From Acidobacteriota bacterium (GTDB lineage: Bacteria; Acidobacteriota; Vicinamibacteria; Vicinamibacterales; UBA8438), in assembly GCA_011523845.1 (NCBI GenBank), contig WTFV01000194.1, positions 1-56,477 on the forward strand: a stretch of 56,477 bases of DNA, read 5' to 3'. Below are positions 34,104 to 41,601 of the stretch, piece by piece. The notes beneath the pieces are model-generated. The model made no database searches. It was not told the origin of the DNA and saw only the letters and a list, made by a program, of their open reading frames with translations. The position numbers were made by a program, and so were the translations under genes. Positions within the stretch are counted from its first letter, which is position 1. Each line of letters starts with the position of its first letter.

Positions 34104-35758
34104 TGGGAAGCAATCCTCGACAGGCTGCGTCACGTCGGACGGTCGTACACGAGAAGGCATCAACGCGCGGTGGTCGGGTCCGACCGAACCGCCCGTATCC
34201 CCGGAGCCGGCGGAATCCGCGACACGAGAAGGCATCGGCGTGCGGCGGCCGGGGCTGGACCGTCGTCCTGGCGCTTGCCCTCGCGTGCGCTCCGGGTTGT
34301 GGCGGAAGCGAGTCGCCGTCGATGGAGCCGGTCGCCGAGGCGGTGCAGGTACTCGATCTGGTCATCGCGGGCGGCCGGGTCGTGGACCCCGAGACGGGGC
34401 TGGACGCGGTGCGGCACGTCGGCGTCCGCGACGGCGTCGTGGCGGCGGTCTCGGAGTCTCCGTTGACCGGGGCCGAGACCGTGGATGCTGCGGGCTTCGT
34501 GGTCGCACCCGGCTTCATCGACCTGCACGCGCACGGACAGGATCCGGCCAGCAACCGGTACCAGGCGATGGACGGCGTGACGACGGCGCTGGAGCTCGAG
34601 ATCGGTGCGTATCCGGTCGACCGCTGGTATCGCCGCCGCGGCGGCGCATCGCTCATCAACTACGGCGTGTCGGTGAGCCACCAGGGGGCGCGGATCCGTG
34701 CCCTGGGGAGCGTCTTCGCCCGCGCCAACGCGGCCGGCACGTTCTCGCTCGGCGAGAGCGGCGACGACACGCTCTACCGCGCCGCGAGCGACGAGGAGCT
34801 CGTCCGGCTGCGCCAGCTCATGGAACGCGGCCTGCGGGAGGGCGGCATCGGGCTCGGCTTCGGCCTGAGCTATACGCCGGGGGTCAGCCACCGCGAGCTG
34901 CTGCGGATGTTCGAGGTCGCGGCCGAGCACGAGGCGCCGGCGTTCATCCACCTGCGCTCGTCGGGGGAGTTCCGCCGCGGCGGCGCGCTCGCGCCCTTCC
35001 AGGAGGTGATCGCGAACGCCGCGGTCACCGGCGCCGCGCTCCACGTCGTCCACATGAACAGCACGTCGGGCGCGCTTGCGGAGGAGGCGCTCGCCATGAT
35101 CCGGGGCGCGCGCGAGCGGGGGATCGACGTCACGACCGAGGCGTATCCCTACACCGCCAGCGCCTCGCTCATCGAGTCGCCCCTGTTCGACGGGTGGGTC
35201 GACCGCCCGCGCGAGGCCTATCGGCGCCTGCAGTGGGTCGACACCGGCGAGCGGCTGACCCCCGAGACGTTCGAGCGCTATCGGAGCGAGGGCGGCTGGG
35301 TCATCATGCACGGACGCTCGGAAGCGATCAACGAGTGGATCGTCGGCCAGCCCGACGTCATCGCCGCCAGCGACGGCATTCCCTTCAGCCAGGGCCGCGC
35401 CCACCCGCGGGGCGCCGGCACCTTCGCCCGCATCCTCGGCCACTACGCCCGCGACCGGGGCGTGCTGTCGCTGATGGACGCCCTGCGCAAGATGACCCTG
35501 CTGCCGGCCCGGCGCCTCGAAGCCATCGTGCCGGAGATGGCCCGCAAGGGCCGCGTGCAGGTGGGTGCCGATGCCGACCTGACGATCTTCGACCCCGAGC
35601 GGATCATCGACCGCGCCACCTACGACGCGCCGGACCAGTACTCCGCCGGCATCGCGCACGTCCTGGTCGCCGGCACGTTCGTCGTCCGCGACGGCGCGCT
35701 GGTGGAGGGCGTCGAGCCCGGACGGCCGCTACGGGGGCGGCACCTGGTGCAGGAGTAG
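34103..35758 (+). CDS. D-aminoacylase-like amidohydrolase lipoprotein
   Basis: A 551-residue amidohydrolase. Family marks are VIAGGRVVDPETGLDAVRHV, the metal-binding GFIDLHAHGQD, FIHLRSSGEF, ALHVVHMNSTSG, the ASDGIPF segment with the catalytic Asp, and a C-terminal ADADLTIFDPERI. It resembles N-acyl-D-amino-acid deacylases. Ahead of a lipobox-like LALACAPGCGG lies an unusual basic extension of about 45 residues that contains a repeated HEKAS-x-x-GGR motif. The first ATG overlaps the transporter stop; the true start may be inside the extension. It is likely to be anchored outside the cytoplasm. Confidence 0.88.
   Translation: MGSNPRQAASRRTVVHEKASTRGGRVRPNRPYPRSRRNPRHEKASACGGRGWTVVLALALACAPGCGGSESPSMEPVAEAVQVLDLVIAGGRVVDPETGLDAVRHVGVRDGVVAAVSESPLTGAETVDAAGFVVAPGFIDLHAHGQDPASNRYQAMDGVTTALELEIGAYPVDRWYRRRGGASLINYGVSVSHQGARIRALGSVFARANAAGTFSLGESGDDTLYRAASDEELVRLRQLMERGLREGGIGLGFGLSYTPGVSHRELLRMFEVAAEHEAPAFIHLRSSGEFRRGGALAPFQEVIANAAVTGAALHVVHMNSTSGALAEEALAMIRGARERGIDVTTEAYPYTASASLIESPLFDGWVDRPREAYRRLQWVDTGERLTPETFERYRSEGGWVIMHGRSEAINEWIVGQPDVIAASDGIPFSQGRAHPRGAGTFARILGHYARDRGVLSLMDALRKMTLLPARRLEAIVPEMARKGRVQVGADADLTIFDPERIIDRATYDAPDQYSAGIAHVLVAGTFVVRDGALVEGVEPGRPLRGRHLVQE
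34147..34250 (+). repeat. Imperfect direct repeat in the amidohydrolase N-terminal extension
   Basis: ACACGAGAAGGCATC at 34147-34161 recurs exactly at 34222-34236, a spacing of 75 bases (25 codons), and similarity continues for about 15 bases more in each copy. Both copies are in the coding frame and yield HEKAST/HEKASA. Confidence 0.8.
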
Positions 35759-35781
35759 CAGGATACGAGGAGGCTTGCGTC

Positions 35782-35973
35782 GTGAGTGTCGATCAAGGTT
35801 CGGAGACCGGTCGTCGCCAGCCGGTGCGGAACGCGATCCGCGACCTGCGTGGTATCGGAAGGGACATGTTCACCGCGGTCGGGGGAGGCGAGCGTTGGCT
35901 CAGAATGGAAAGGGAAGCGTTCGACGCAGCGCTCGCCAACGATGTCCTGCCCCGGCGGGATGACGAGTCGTGA
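35782..35973 (+). CDS. Small hypothetical protein
   Basis: Sixty-three residues from a GTG with a perfect AGGAGG ribosome site ten bases upstream. The sequence is charged, with a hydrophobic patch in MFTAVGGGERWLRMEREAFD; it has no signal peptide and I do not recognise the family. It follows the amidohydrolase by 23 bases and may be its last co-transcribed gene. Confidence 0.55.
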   Translation: MSVDQGSETGRRQPVRNAIRDLRGIGRDMFTAVGGGERWLRMEREAFDAALANDVLPRRDDES

Positions 35974-36087
35974 GACGCGAAGCTGACCGGACTCCACGTG
36001 CCGGGCATCAGGTTCGTCGCCGGCCTCGATGCCCCCGTGCTGTAGCATCTCTATCGCGACGGTCTTGACGGCTATAACATCAGTCGG

Positions 36088-36366
36088 GTGGATCGGTTCA
36101 GGGACGGCGTCTCGAAGCGTATCTTCGAGGGCCGGTCCGCTCGGCGTCTCCTTGGCGAGATCCAGCGCCGGGCACGCATGCGACTTCAGCGGGTGGTGGC
36201 CGCAACGGCACTGTCGGACCTGCGGCTGCCGCCGTCCCACCGCCTCAAGGCGTTGACCGGCGACAGGAAGGGGCAGTACAGCATTCGCATCAACGACCAG
36301 TGGCGCGTCTGTTTTCGCTGGACCAGGCAGGGCGCCCGGGAGATTGAAGTCACCGACTATCATTAG
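36088..36366 (+). CDS. higB: HigB/RelE-type ribosome-dependent mRNA endonuclease toxin
   Basis: A 92-residue toxin of the HigB family: RLPPSHRLKALTGDRKGQYS, then IRINDQWRVCFRWTRQG and EIEVTDYH at the C-terminus. Unlike the first higB copy at 29 kb this one is intact. The start is GTG, and a TATAAC hexamer (36073-36078) ends nine bases before it, leaving almost no leader. It precedes its antitoxin by 13 bases, the usual toxin-first order of HigBA. Confidence 0.93.
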   Translation: MDRFRDGVSKRIFEGRSARRLLGEIQRRARMRLQRVVAATALSDLRLPPSHRLKALTGDRKGQYSIRINDQWRVCFRWTRQGAREIEVTDYH

Positions 36367-36379
36367 CGTTCAGAGCCTA

Positions 36380-36667
36380 ATGGCCCCAGTGGATCCGATT
36401 CATCCCGGTGAGCATCTGGCCGAGATCCTCGACGAGCTCGGGATCAGCCAGTATCGTCTCGCGCGGGCGATTGGCGTCCCGCCGCGTCGCATCAACGACA
36501 TTGTTCGCGGCCGCCGCTCCGTGACGGCGGATACCGCGCTCCGCATCGGACAGGCCCTCCGCATGACGCCGGAGTTCTGGCTGAACCTCCAACGGATGTA
36601 CGACCTCGATCGCGCCCGCGCAGCCGCCGACATTGGGGCGATCAAACCGCTTGTCGCGGTCGGCTGA
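36380..36667 (+). CDS. higA: HigA family antitoxin
   Basis: A 95-residue XRE antitoxin: IHPGEHLAEILDELGISQYR, then RAIGVPPRRINDIVRGRRSV and LRMTPEFWLNLQRMYDLDRA. It pairs with the intact higB just upstream. Its last 26 bases overlap the end of the convergent DUF433 gene, an unusual tail-to-tail arrangement of two antitoxin genes. Confidence 0.95.
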   Translation: MAPVDPIHPGEHLAEILDELGISQYRLARAIGVPPRRINDIVRGRRSVTADTALRIGQALRMTPEFWLNLQRMYDLDRARAAADIGAIKPLVAVG

Positions 36668-36911
36668 GCGTCCTGTCTTTCGGGGAAGTACTACCCTGTT
36701 TGGCCGTCGCCCTGAAGGCGAGAGCTGCGCGCAGATCTGCTTCCGTCAGGTATGGGTAGTCGGCAAGAATGTCGGACTCCCGCACTCCACTGGCCAGCAT
36801 GTCCAGGATGTCGGACACGCGGACCCGAGTCCCCCGGATGTGCGCGCGTCCCCCGCAGATTCCGGCGTCGACGCGTATGCGATCCGGGCTGCCGGCCAGT
36901 TCATCGCCCAT
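36642..36911 (-). CDS. DUF433 antitoxin, orphan and with altered C-terminus
   Basis: An 89-residue DUF433 protein: RIRVDAGICGGRAHIRGTRV, then VSDILDMLASGVRESDILAD and YPYLTEADLRAAL. This family is an antitoxin usually followed by an overlapping DUF5615 PIN-like toxin. No toxin follows here: the tail (after FRATAKQG) runs into the antisense of higA and stops at 36642. The C-terminus may therefore be a replacement created by the rearrangement that removed the toxin. The ATG at 36911 is typical for the family. Confidence 0.8.
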   Translation of the reverse strand: MGDELAGSPDRIRVDAGICGGRAHIRGTRVRVSDILDMLASGVRESDILADYPYLTEADLRAALAFRATAKQGSTSPKDRTLSRPRQAV

Positions 36912-37158
36912 GCCGAGGCTCCTGCGCGCAGACGCATTTCGACGACGTCGGGACACCGCGGCTGCGGGACTCGTTGATGATCCTGAGGTGCTCTTCCCAG
37001 TCGGGCTCGACACCGGAGCCTTCTCGCGCATCGCAGGCGGCGAAGAAGTCCTTGGCGTCCGCGGCGGGACGGAACGGTCTGGTCGACCGCCGCGGCCTGA
37101 TGCGCTCACGCGCCGTGACGCGCAACCCCGCTCTCGACGACATGCTCTTACTACTCAC
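36901..37158 (-). CDS. Small antitoxin-like protein
   Basis: About 85 residues, starting at GTG 37158 or ATG 37143. ADAKDFFAACDAREGSGVEP, then DWEEHLRIINESRSRG resembles small proteins encoded ahead of PIN-type toxins in high-GC bacteria. The N-terminus is basic. It overlaps the start of the DUF433 gene by 11 bases on the same strand. The family has no name I can give, and the role is a guess from look and context. Confidence 0.45.
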   Translation of the reverse strand: MSSKSMSSRAGLRVTARERIRPRRSTRPFRPAADAKDFFAACDAREGSGVEPDWEEHLRIINESRSRGVPTSSKCVCAQEPRHGR

Positions 37159-37232
37159 GTTCGACAGGCCGCCGGTAGTCCTCGCCGGGAACCGGCGGCC
37201 TGGTCATCCGCCGACCTTGGGCAAGAGCCCCG

Positions 37233-39416
37233 CTAGTGCGCCAGCGGGTGCGGGCGCACCTGGAACTTCACCAGGTTGCCCTGCGTGCCCTTGCCGCCCT
37301 CGATGTGCCAGACGGCGTTCGTGCCGTAGTCGGCCCACACCGCGCGCCCCTTCCAGCCGGCGTCTGGATCGTCGATGCGCCCGTCGAGGCCGCGCGAGTA
37401 GAACCCGAGCGGGTAGGGGACGCGCATGATCACGAACTCCTCTTCCTCCGGCAGGAACGCGAGCAGGGAATCGGAGGTCGAGCCGGTGGCGATCGGCACG
37501 TTCTCGCCCAAGCCGAGCGTGTTGAACTGATCGACCCAGTTGTAATAGTGGAAGTCGGCGCTGCCGTGCGCGTCCACGCCCTGCATCTGCGGTCCCGGGG
37601 TCGCGTAGAGCGTCCAGCCCTCGGGGCAGTGCTGGCCGGTGGCGGTCGGCCCGTTCAGCACCGCGCAACGGCTGCGGTCGAACTTCGCGACGTGGCCACT
37701 GCCCGACAGCGCGGTCCAGACGACGCCGTTGCGGTCGATGTCGATGCCGCGCGGCGAGTAGCCCTGGATCGGTGCGTCCGCGTTCTCGAAGGGCGGCTGG
37801 TAGTACTCCGTGATACAGGTCTCAGGCGGGTCGTCGCCGATCGACAGGCGCACGATCTGGCCGGGGACGCCGGCGGACGCGGCCCAGACGACGTTCTCCT
37901 CGGTGGGATCGGGGACGATGCCGTACCAGCCGCGGCCCATCTGCCGATCCTTGGCTGGATCCGGCTCCTCGCGCAGGCCCGTCCATTCACCGATGCGTCC
38001 GTCGCCGGTGGTGTCGACGATGGTCGGGCACCAGCCCTGCGACGCCTGCTCGTCGCCGGTATCGGCGTAGGTCTTCGTGTTCACCCAGCCGATCACGTCG
38101 CTGACCGAGCTCAGGTACAGCGTGTCGTCCTCGTCGAAACCGAACTGCAGGTGGTGCGTGTTGAAGCAGGTGTCGATGAGCTCCACGTGCTCGGTCGCCG
38201 GGTCGTAGTAGGCGGTGTGCCGGGCGGCACGGTCGATGGGGTAGTACTGTGCGAACGGATTGTCCGAGCCCTCGCGGCACCAGTCGGGGTTGCCGGGGCC
38301 GCGGATCTGGTGCGTCATCCAGACACGTCCTTCGGCGTCCATCATCGGGTTGTGCGGATTGCCCGGGTTGTTCCAGATCAGCTCGTCGCCGTAGTAGAAC
38401 GACGGGTTCGGCATCTCCTGGGCGATGTAGGACCGGTAGTCGCCCTCGCCGGGCGTGTCGCGCACCGGCAGCGAGACCTCGTGCGCTTCGCTGCTGTTCG
38501 GATCCACCCACACCAGCTTGTCACCGGCGAACTCGACGCCGTACACCGGACCGCCGGCGTTGACCCGCGGGTCGCGCTTGTCGCTGGCGATCTCGTCGTG
38601 GATGTAGCCGGTCTCGCCGCCCCATTCCCACATCGTCAGCACGACGTCGCGCTCGCGGCCCCGCGGCCGCTCCGGCTGCGGGGGCACCTCGCCGGCCATG
38701 ATCCGGTCGGTCCACTCGGCGTAGGAGGCGATTGCGCGCTGGCGCCCGAAGCGGTTGATGGTGGCGGCCATGTTGGATGCTCGCTGGCCCGTGACGATGC
38801 GGTGCGCCCAGGCCGCCTCGGTGGAGTCGAAGTCCGCCGCGTTGGGTATCTCACGCGTCGGCAGGTTGCCGAGCTGGTGGCAGAGCTGGCAGCCCTGCTT
38901 GAGCAGGTCGACCCAGTGGGCCTGGGTGCGCACGGTCGGCGGGATGCCGTTGCCGTCTGCGCCGGTGCCCGGGAACTCCGACGGGTCGGGCACCTGCATC
39001 AGCGAGTACCAGTAGTTGGCCGGGTAGACGGCGGCGGCCTGCCGCGCGTCGGCGGCGACCACGGCGGCCAGGTCGAGCGTCCGCCCGGGCCGGCCCGCGA
39101 CCCTCGGCGAATCGGCGAGGCCGTAACCGCGCACCCAGATCTCGTAGTCCGCGTCGGGGAGGTCCGGCAGCACGTAGCGTCCCTCGTCATCGGTCACCAC
39201 GATCTTGCGCAGGCGGGTGGGGAAGTCGTCCGTTTCGGCGATCACCCACACACCCGCCTCGGGGCCGTTCGGGCTGGTAACGACGCCGCCGATGTCGTCG
39301 TCATCGAGGCCGACGGCCTGCTGTGCGGAGACGGCGTGGCCGTCGAGAATCAGGCCGGCGGCGGCCAGGGTGACGGCAGCGAGAATCGCCAGGAATCGAT
39401 TGGTCGGAGCTGACAT
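37233..39416 (-). CDS. Exported Vgb-like propeller with carboxypeptidase-regulatory domain and haem c site
   Basis: A 727-residue protein. A signal peptide spans about 1-31. Residues about 40-105 form a carboxypeptidase-regulatory-like beta-sandwich (GGVVTSPNGPEAGVWVIAET, YVLPDLPDADYEIWVRGYG). A cytochrome-type CxxCH follows (GCQLCHQLGNLPTREI). The C-terminal two thirds are virginiamycin-B-lyase-like propeller blades (NPHNPMMDAEGRVWMTHQI, YSPRGIDIDRNGVVWTALSG, VVWADYGTNAVWHIEGGKG). It is probably periplasmic; substrate and redox partner are unknown. The ATG at 39416 has a GGGAGG ribosome site. Confidence 0.88.
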   Translation of the reverse strand: MSAPTNRFLAILAAVTLAAAGLILDGHAVSAQQAVGLDDDDIGGVVTSPNGPEAGVWVIAETDDFPTRLRKIVVTDDEGRYVLPDLPDADYEIWVRGYGLADSPRVAGRPGRTLDLAAVVAADARQAAAVYPANYWYSLMQVPDPSEFPGTGADGNGIPPTVRTQAHWVDLLKQGCQLCHQLGNLPTREIPNAADFDSTEAAWAHRIVTGQRASNMAATINRFGRQRAIASYAEWTDRIMAGEVPPQPERPRGRERDVVLTMWEWGGETGYIHDEIASDKRDPRVNAGGPVYGVEFAGDKLVWVDPNSSEAHEVSLPVRDTPGEGDYRSYIAQEMPNPSFYYGDELIWNNPGNPHNPMMDAEGRVWMTHQIRGPGNPDWCREGSDNPFAQYYPIDRAARHTAYYDPATEHVELIDTCFNTHHLQFGFDEDDTLYLSSVSDVIGWVNTKTYADTGDEQASQGWCPTIVDTTGDGRIGEWTGLREEPDPAKDRQMGRGWYGIVPDPTEENVVWAASAGVPGQIVRLSIGDDPPETCITEYYQPPFENADAPIQGYSPRGIDIDRNGVVWTALSGSGHVAKFDRSRCAVLNGPTATGQHCPEGWTLYATPGPQMQGVDAHGSADFHYYNWVDQFNTLGLGENVPIATGSTSDSLLAFLPEEEEFVIMRVPYPLGFYSRGLDGRIDDPDAGWKGRAVWADYGTNAVWHIEGGKGTQGNLVKFQVRPHPLAH

Positions 39417-39530
39417 CGGAGCCTCCCGTGGACGGTCACGCGAACGACGGTTACGCGGGTTACGCGCACATCGACGGCATTCTACCGCTTCGGGCCCGTT
39501 GCGGAACCCCGCGTCGCCGCGGCGCTCGTC

Positions 39531-39633
39531 GACTGCTTCCCCGGACGACGGTCAGTTGCGACAATCTCCGCCACGACTCGACTTGCACGACCGACCGCGT
39601 CTTCGACCGCTTCCCGGACGACGGTCAGTTGCG
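39531..39633. repeat. Duplicated 3' end of the downstream gene
   Basis: A 30-base segment at 39531-39560 matches 39605-39633 with one substitution and one extra C. The second copy includes the stop codon and last codons of the 409-residue membrane protein gene (stop at 39625-39627). The first copy lies 74 bases beyond, in non-coding sequence, so it looks like a remnant of a duplicated gene end. Confidence 0.75.
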
Positions 39634-40854
39634 GCCGGTCAGTTCGGACGGCGTGAACGCACCCAGCGCCTCCGATCTGGCTTCGCTGACGGCTCTCGAC
39701 AGAGCCGACTTGATCTCTTCCTTCTGTTCGTCGATCAGCTCGGTGAGCTCCCGTTCCAGGTCGTCCCGGTTGAAATGCTCGTCCACGAAAAGGACGGCAG
39801 TGTCCACGAGCAGCCAGGCCGCGGTGCCGGCGGCCGTGCCTGCCACCGCGGCGCCGATCGCGCGCGCGGTCCTGCTCGCAGTTCTTGAGAACAGTCTCCT
39901 GGACAGGCTTCTGACGAGCGCGCCGCCGGCCGCCGCGCCGGGAAGGGCGGCACCGGCCGCAACGATGCCCGTCGGGGCGGCCGAGTTCGTGAATCGCCGG
40001 AGAGTTTGCGGGATGGCCGCTCTCAGCATCCCCTCGTACGCGATCCCGACCCGGTAGGCTTCACTCTCCGGGCAAGGCGTCGCGCCCTCCAGGTAGCCCC
40101 GGGGAGGCAACGTCTGCACTTCGTCCTGTATCCGCCGCTCGATGAGGGCATTCACCTCGTCCTTCATTACCCTCTCGACGTTGTCGGGCACCTGCCCGAT
40201 ACGGTCGGGCAGATCGCCGAACAACCGCGCATCCACTCCCTGCCGGAGTTGATCGAGGGCCTCCTGGAGGACATCCGAGTCGTTCAGTTGGACGAGGGCC
40301 CCCTGTGCGAGCTCCGACTCCCCCAGTCGGTCGAGGACCGCCCGCGCGAGTTGCGAGCCGTGCAGTCGTTCGAGCGCTACCCGAGCGAGTTGCGAACCCT
40401 CCAGTTGATCGAGAATCGCCTGTCCGAGCTGCGTGTACTGTCCCGCGACCGAGTAGTGCCAGTCGAGAAACGAGGGAATGCGCGCGTACGTCGGCTCGAA
40501 CGCCTCGTCCAACTGCGCCTCGAGCGCCTGCTCGGTCCGTGGGAGGGGTTCGCGCCGCAGGCGCGCCCGAAGCTCGTGCCACCGGTTCCGCGCCACCAGC
40601 GCCAGCTCGGCGTCCGTCGGCGGCGCGCTGCTCCACGGAGACAGGGTCGCGCTCGGGCACGGCTGGTCCGCGTCGGCGCTTGAAGGAGGCGGGTCGACGC
40701 GGGGCGGGCCAATGTACAGCAGCGGGTCGATCACGGTGCCCGCGGCCACGATGCACAGCAGCGTAACGGACGCCAGCAGCAGGACGGTCCGCCGCGTCCA
40801 GGTCGCGACGGCGGTCCGATCGGCCGCCGCAGGTATGGGTGTCGGCCGCGGCAT
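39625..40854 (-). CDS. Unrecognised membrane-anchored protein with 13-residue repeats
   Basis: A 409-residue protein of unknown family. A basic N-terminus and one hydrophobic helix (about 23-40, TVLLLASVTLLCIVAAG) anchor it. The next about 250 residues are helical; residues 148-199 form four tandem 13-residue units. A second hydrophobic, Ala/Gly-rich region (about 295-370) ends in AWLLVDTAVLFVDEHFN. A charged coiled-coil-like tail (RELTELIDEQKEEIKSALSR) follows. A broken copy of this tail lies at 41429-41600. It is probably a membrane-spanning structural protein; I cannot name a function. Confidence 0.7.
   Translation of the reverse strand: MPRPTPIPAAADRTAVATWTRRTVLLLASVTLLCIVAAGTVIDPLLYIGPPRVDPPPSSADADQPCPSATLSPWSSAPPTDAELALVARNRWHELRARLRREPLPRTEQALEAQLDEAFEPTYARIPSFLDWHYSVAGQYTQLGQAILDQLEGSQLARVALERLHGSQLARAVLDRLGESELAQGALVQLNDSDVLQEALDQLRQGVDARLFGDLPDRIGQVPDNVERVMKDEVNALIERRIQDEVQTLPPRGYLEGATPCPESEAYRVGIAYEGMLRAAIPQTLRRFTNSAAPTGIVAAGAALPGAAAGGALVRSLSRRLFSRTASRTARAIGAAVAGTAAGTAAWLLVDTAVLFVDEHFNRDDLERELTELIDEQKEEIKSALSRAVSEARSEALGAFTPSELTGRN
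40258..40413 (-). repeat. Four 13-codon tandem repeats
   Basis: The units are LDQLEGSQLARVA, LERLHGSQLARAV, LDRLGESELAQGA and LVQLNDSDVLQEA, followed by LDQL. The consensus keeps Leu at positions 1 and 4, Ser at 7 and a hydrophobic residue at 9. The period of 13 residues with i/i+3 Leu would suit a helical or solenoid surface. The DNA copies are 39 bases each. Confidence 0.85.
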
Positions 40855-40877
40855 GAGTCAGCCTCTACGATACCGCT

Positions 40878-40984
40878 ACGACGCCCGGCAGGCGAGCAGG
40901 ATCGACCCTCTGGAGAGCTGCACCTTCAGCGGACGCCAGAATTGGAATGTGCGGCGGTCGAGCAGCTTCACGGAGAACGGAGCG
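40878..40984 (-). pseudogene. Remnant of the 3' end of a membrane-protein gene
   Basis: Read on the minus strand this ends SRGSILLACRAS and a stop. The intact 279-residue protein at 41602-42441 ends LEGSILLACRFGRCRKDE. The two share a 22-base exact stretch (40889-40910 and 41630-41651 regions). In both places the sequence sits just ahead of a copy of the 409-residue protein gene (intact here, broken at 41.5 kb). Confidence 0.45.
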
Positions 40985-41046
40985 TGAGGGCAACGACGAG
41001 GGCGGCGACTGCGATCCGCGTGGCTTCGACCTCCTCCGGACCGAGT

Positions 41047-41289
41047 TCAGCCGAGGAACCGCAACGCCGCGACGACCACGGCCGCGATCGCGATGCCGGC
41101 CGTGACCAGACGCCAAGCCAGACGGGACTCGAGCTGTGCGAGCGCCGCGTCGAAGTGCGACCGCGTGACCAGGTCGCCGGTAGCCTCCGTGCTCGCCTCG
41201 CGCGCGACCTCGATCACCGCCACCGCCAGTGCTTCATCGGCGCCGGCGTCCGTCAACGTCTTCACGGCGGCGTGCGTGTCGAAGGCCAC
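41047..41289 (-). CDS. DUF1640-like coiled-coil membrane protein
   Basis: An 80-residue protein: FDTHAAVKTLTDAGADEALA, then HFDAALAQLESRLAWRL and a C-terminal membrane helix (VTAGIAIAAVVVAALRFLG). This matches bacterial DUF1640/CCDC90-like proteins, which have a helical domain and one C-terminal anchor. Function in bacteria is unknown. The start is a GTG at 41289. It sits between the two copies of the duplicated membrane-protein unit. Confidence 0.75.
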   Translation of the reverse strand: MAFDTHAAVKTLTDAGADEALAVAVIEVAREASTEATGDLVTRSHFDAALAQLESRLAWRLVTAGIAIAAVVVAALRFLG

Positions 41290-41428
41290 GCTCGCAGGGT
41301 ACCACGACTCCCAGCCCCTTCGTCTCCTCGATTCGACGAGGACGCCCGCGCGCCGGTCGGCTGTGGACGATTCCGTCCATTGCGGTTTCGCAGTTCCGAC
41401 GGCGGGACGCTGATCCAGCGGGCCTGGA

Positions 41429-41600
41429 TCAGCGTCGTTGTCGTCGTCGGCGCAGGAGTCCGCCTGTGCCGAGTTCCGCGAGCGCCTCGGACCTCGCTTG
41501 TTCGACCGCATCCCAATAACCTGTTCGGATCTGCGCTTTCGACTCGTCGACCAGCTCGGTCAGGATCCTGTTCCAGGGCGCTCCGGTTCAGGTGCTCGAC
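41429..41600 (-). pseudogene. Broken copy of the C-terminus of the 409-residue membrane protein
   Basis: After VEHLNRSALEQ the frame shifts by one base; the other frame then reads ILTELVDESKAQIRTGYWDA, then VEQARSEALAEL and a stop at 41429. The intact gene has VDEHFNRDDLERELTELIDE with EARSEALGAF in the same order. Only this C-terminal piece survives, directly downstream of the 279-residue membrane protein gene. Confidence 0.65.
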
Positions 41601-41601
41601 G

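Noticed and set aside
40006..40683. A plus-strand 225-codon frame rich in Leu/Arg repeats
   Set aside because: It is the mirror of the 13-residue repeats of the real minus-strand gene, which has the membrane helices and a decayed paralogous tail to support it.
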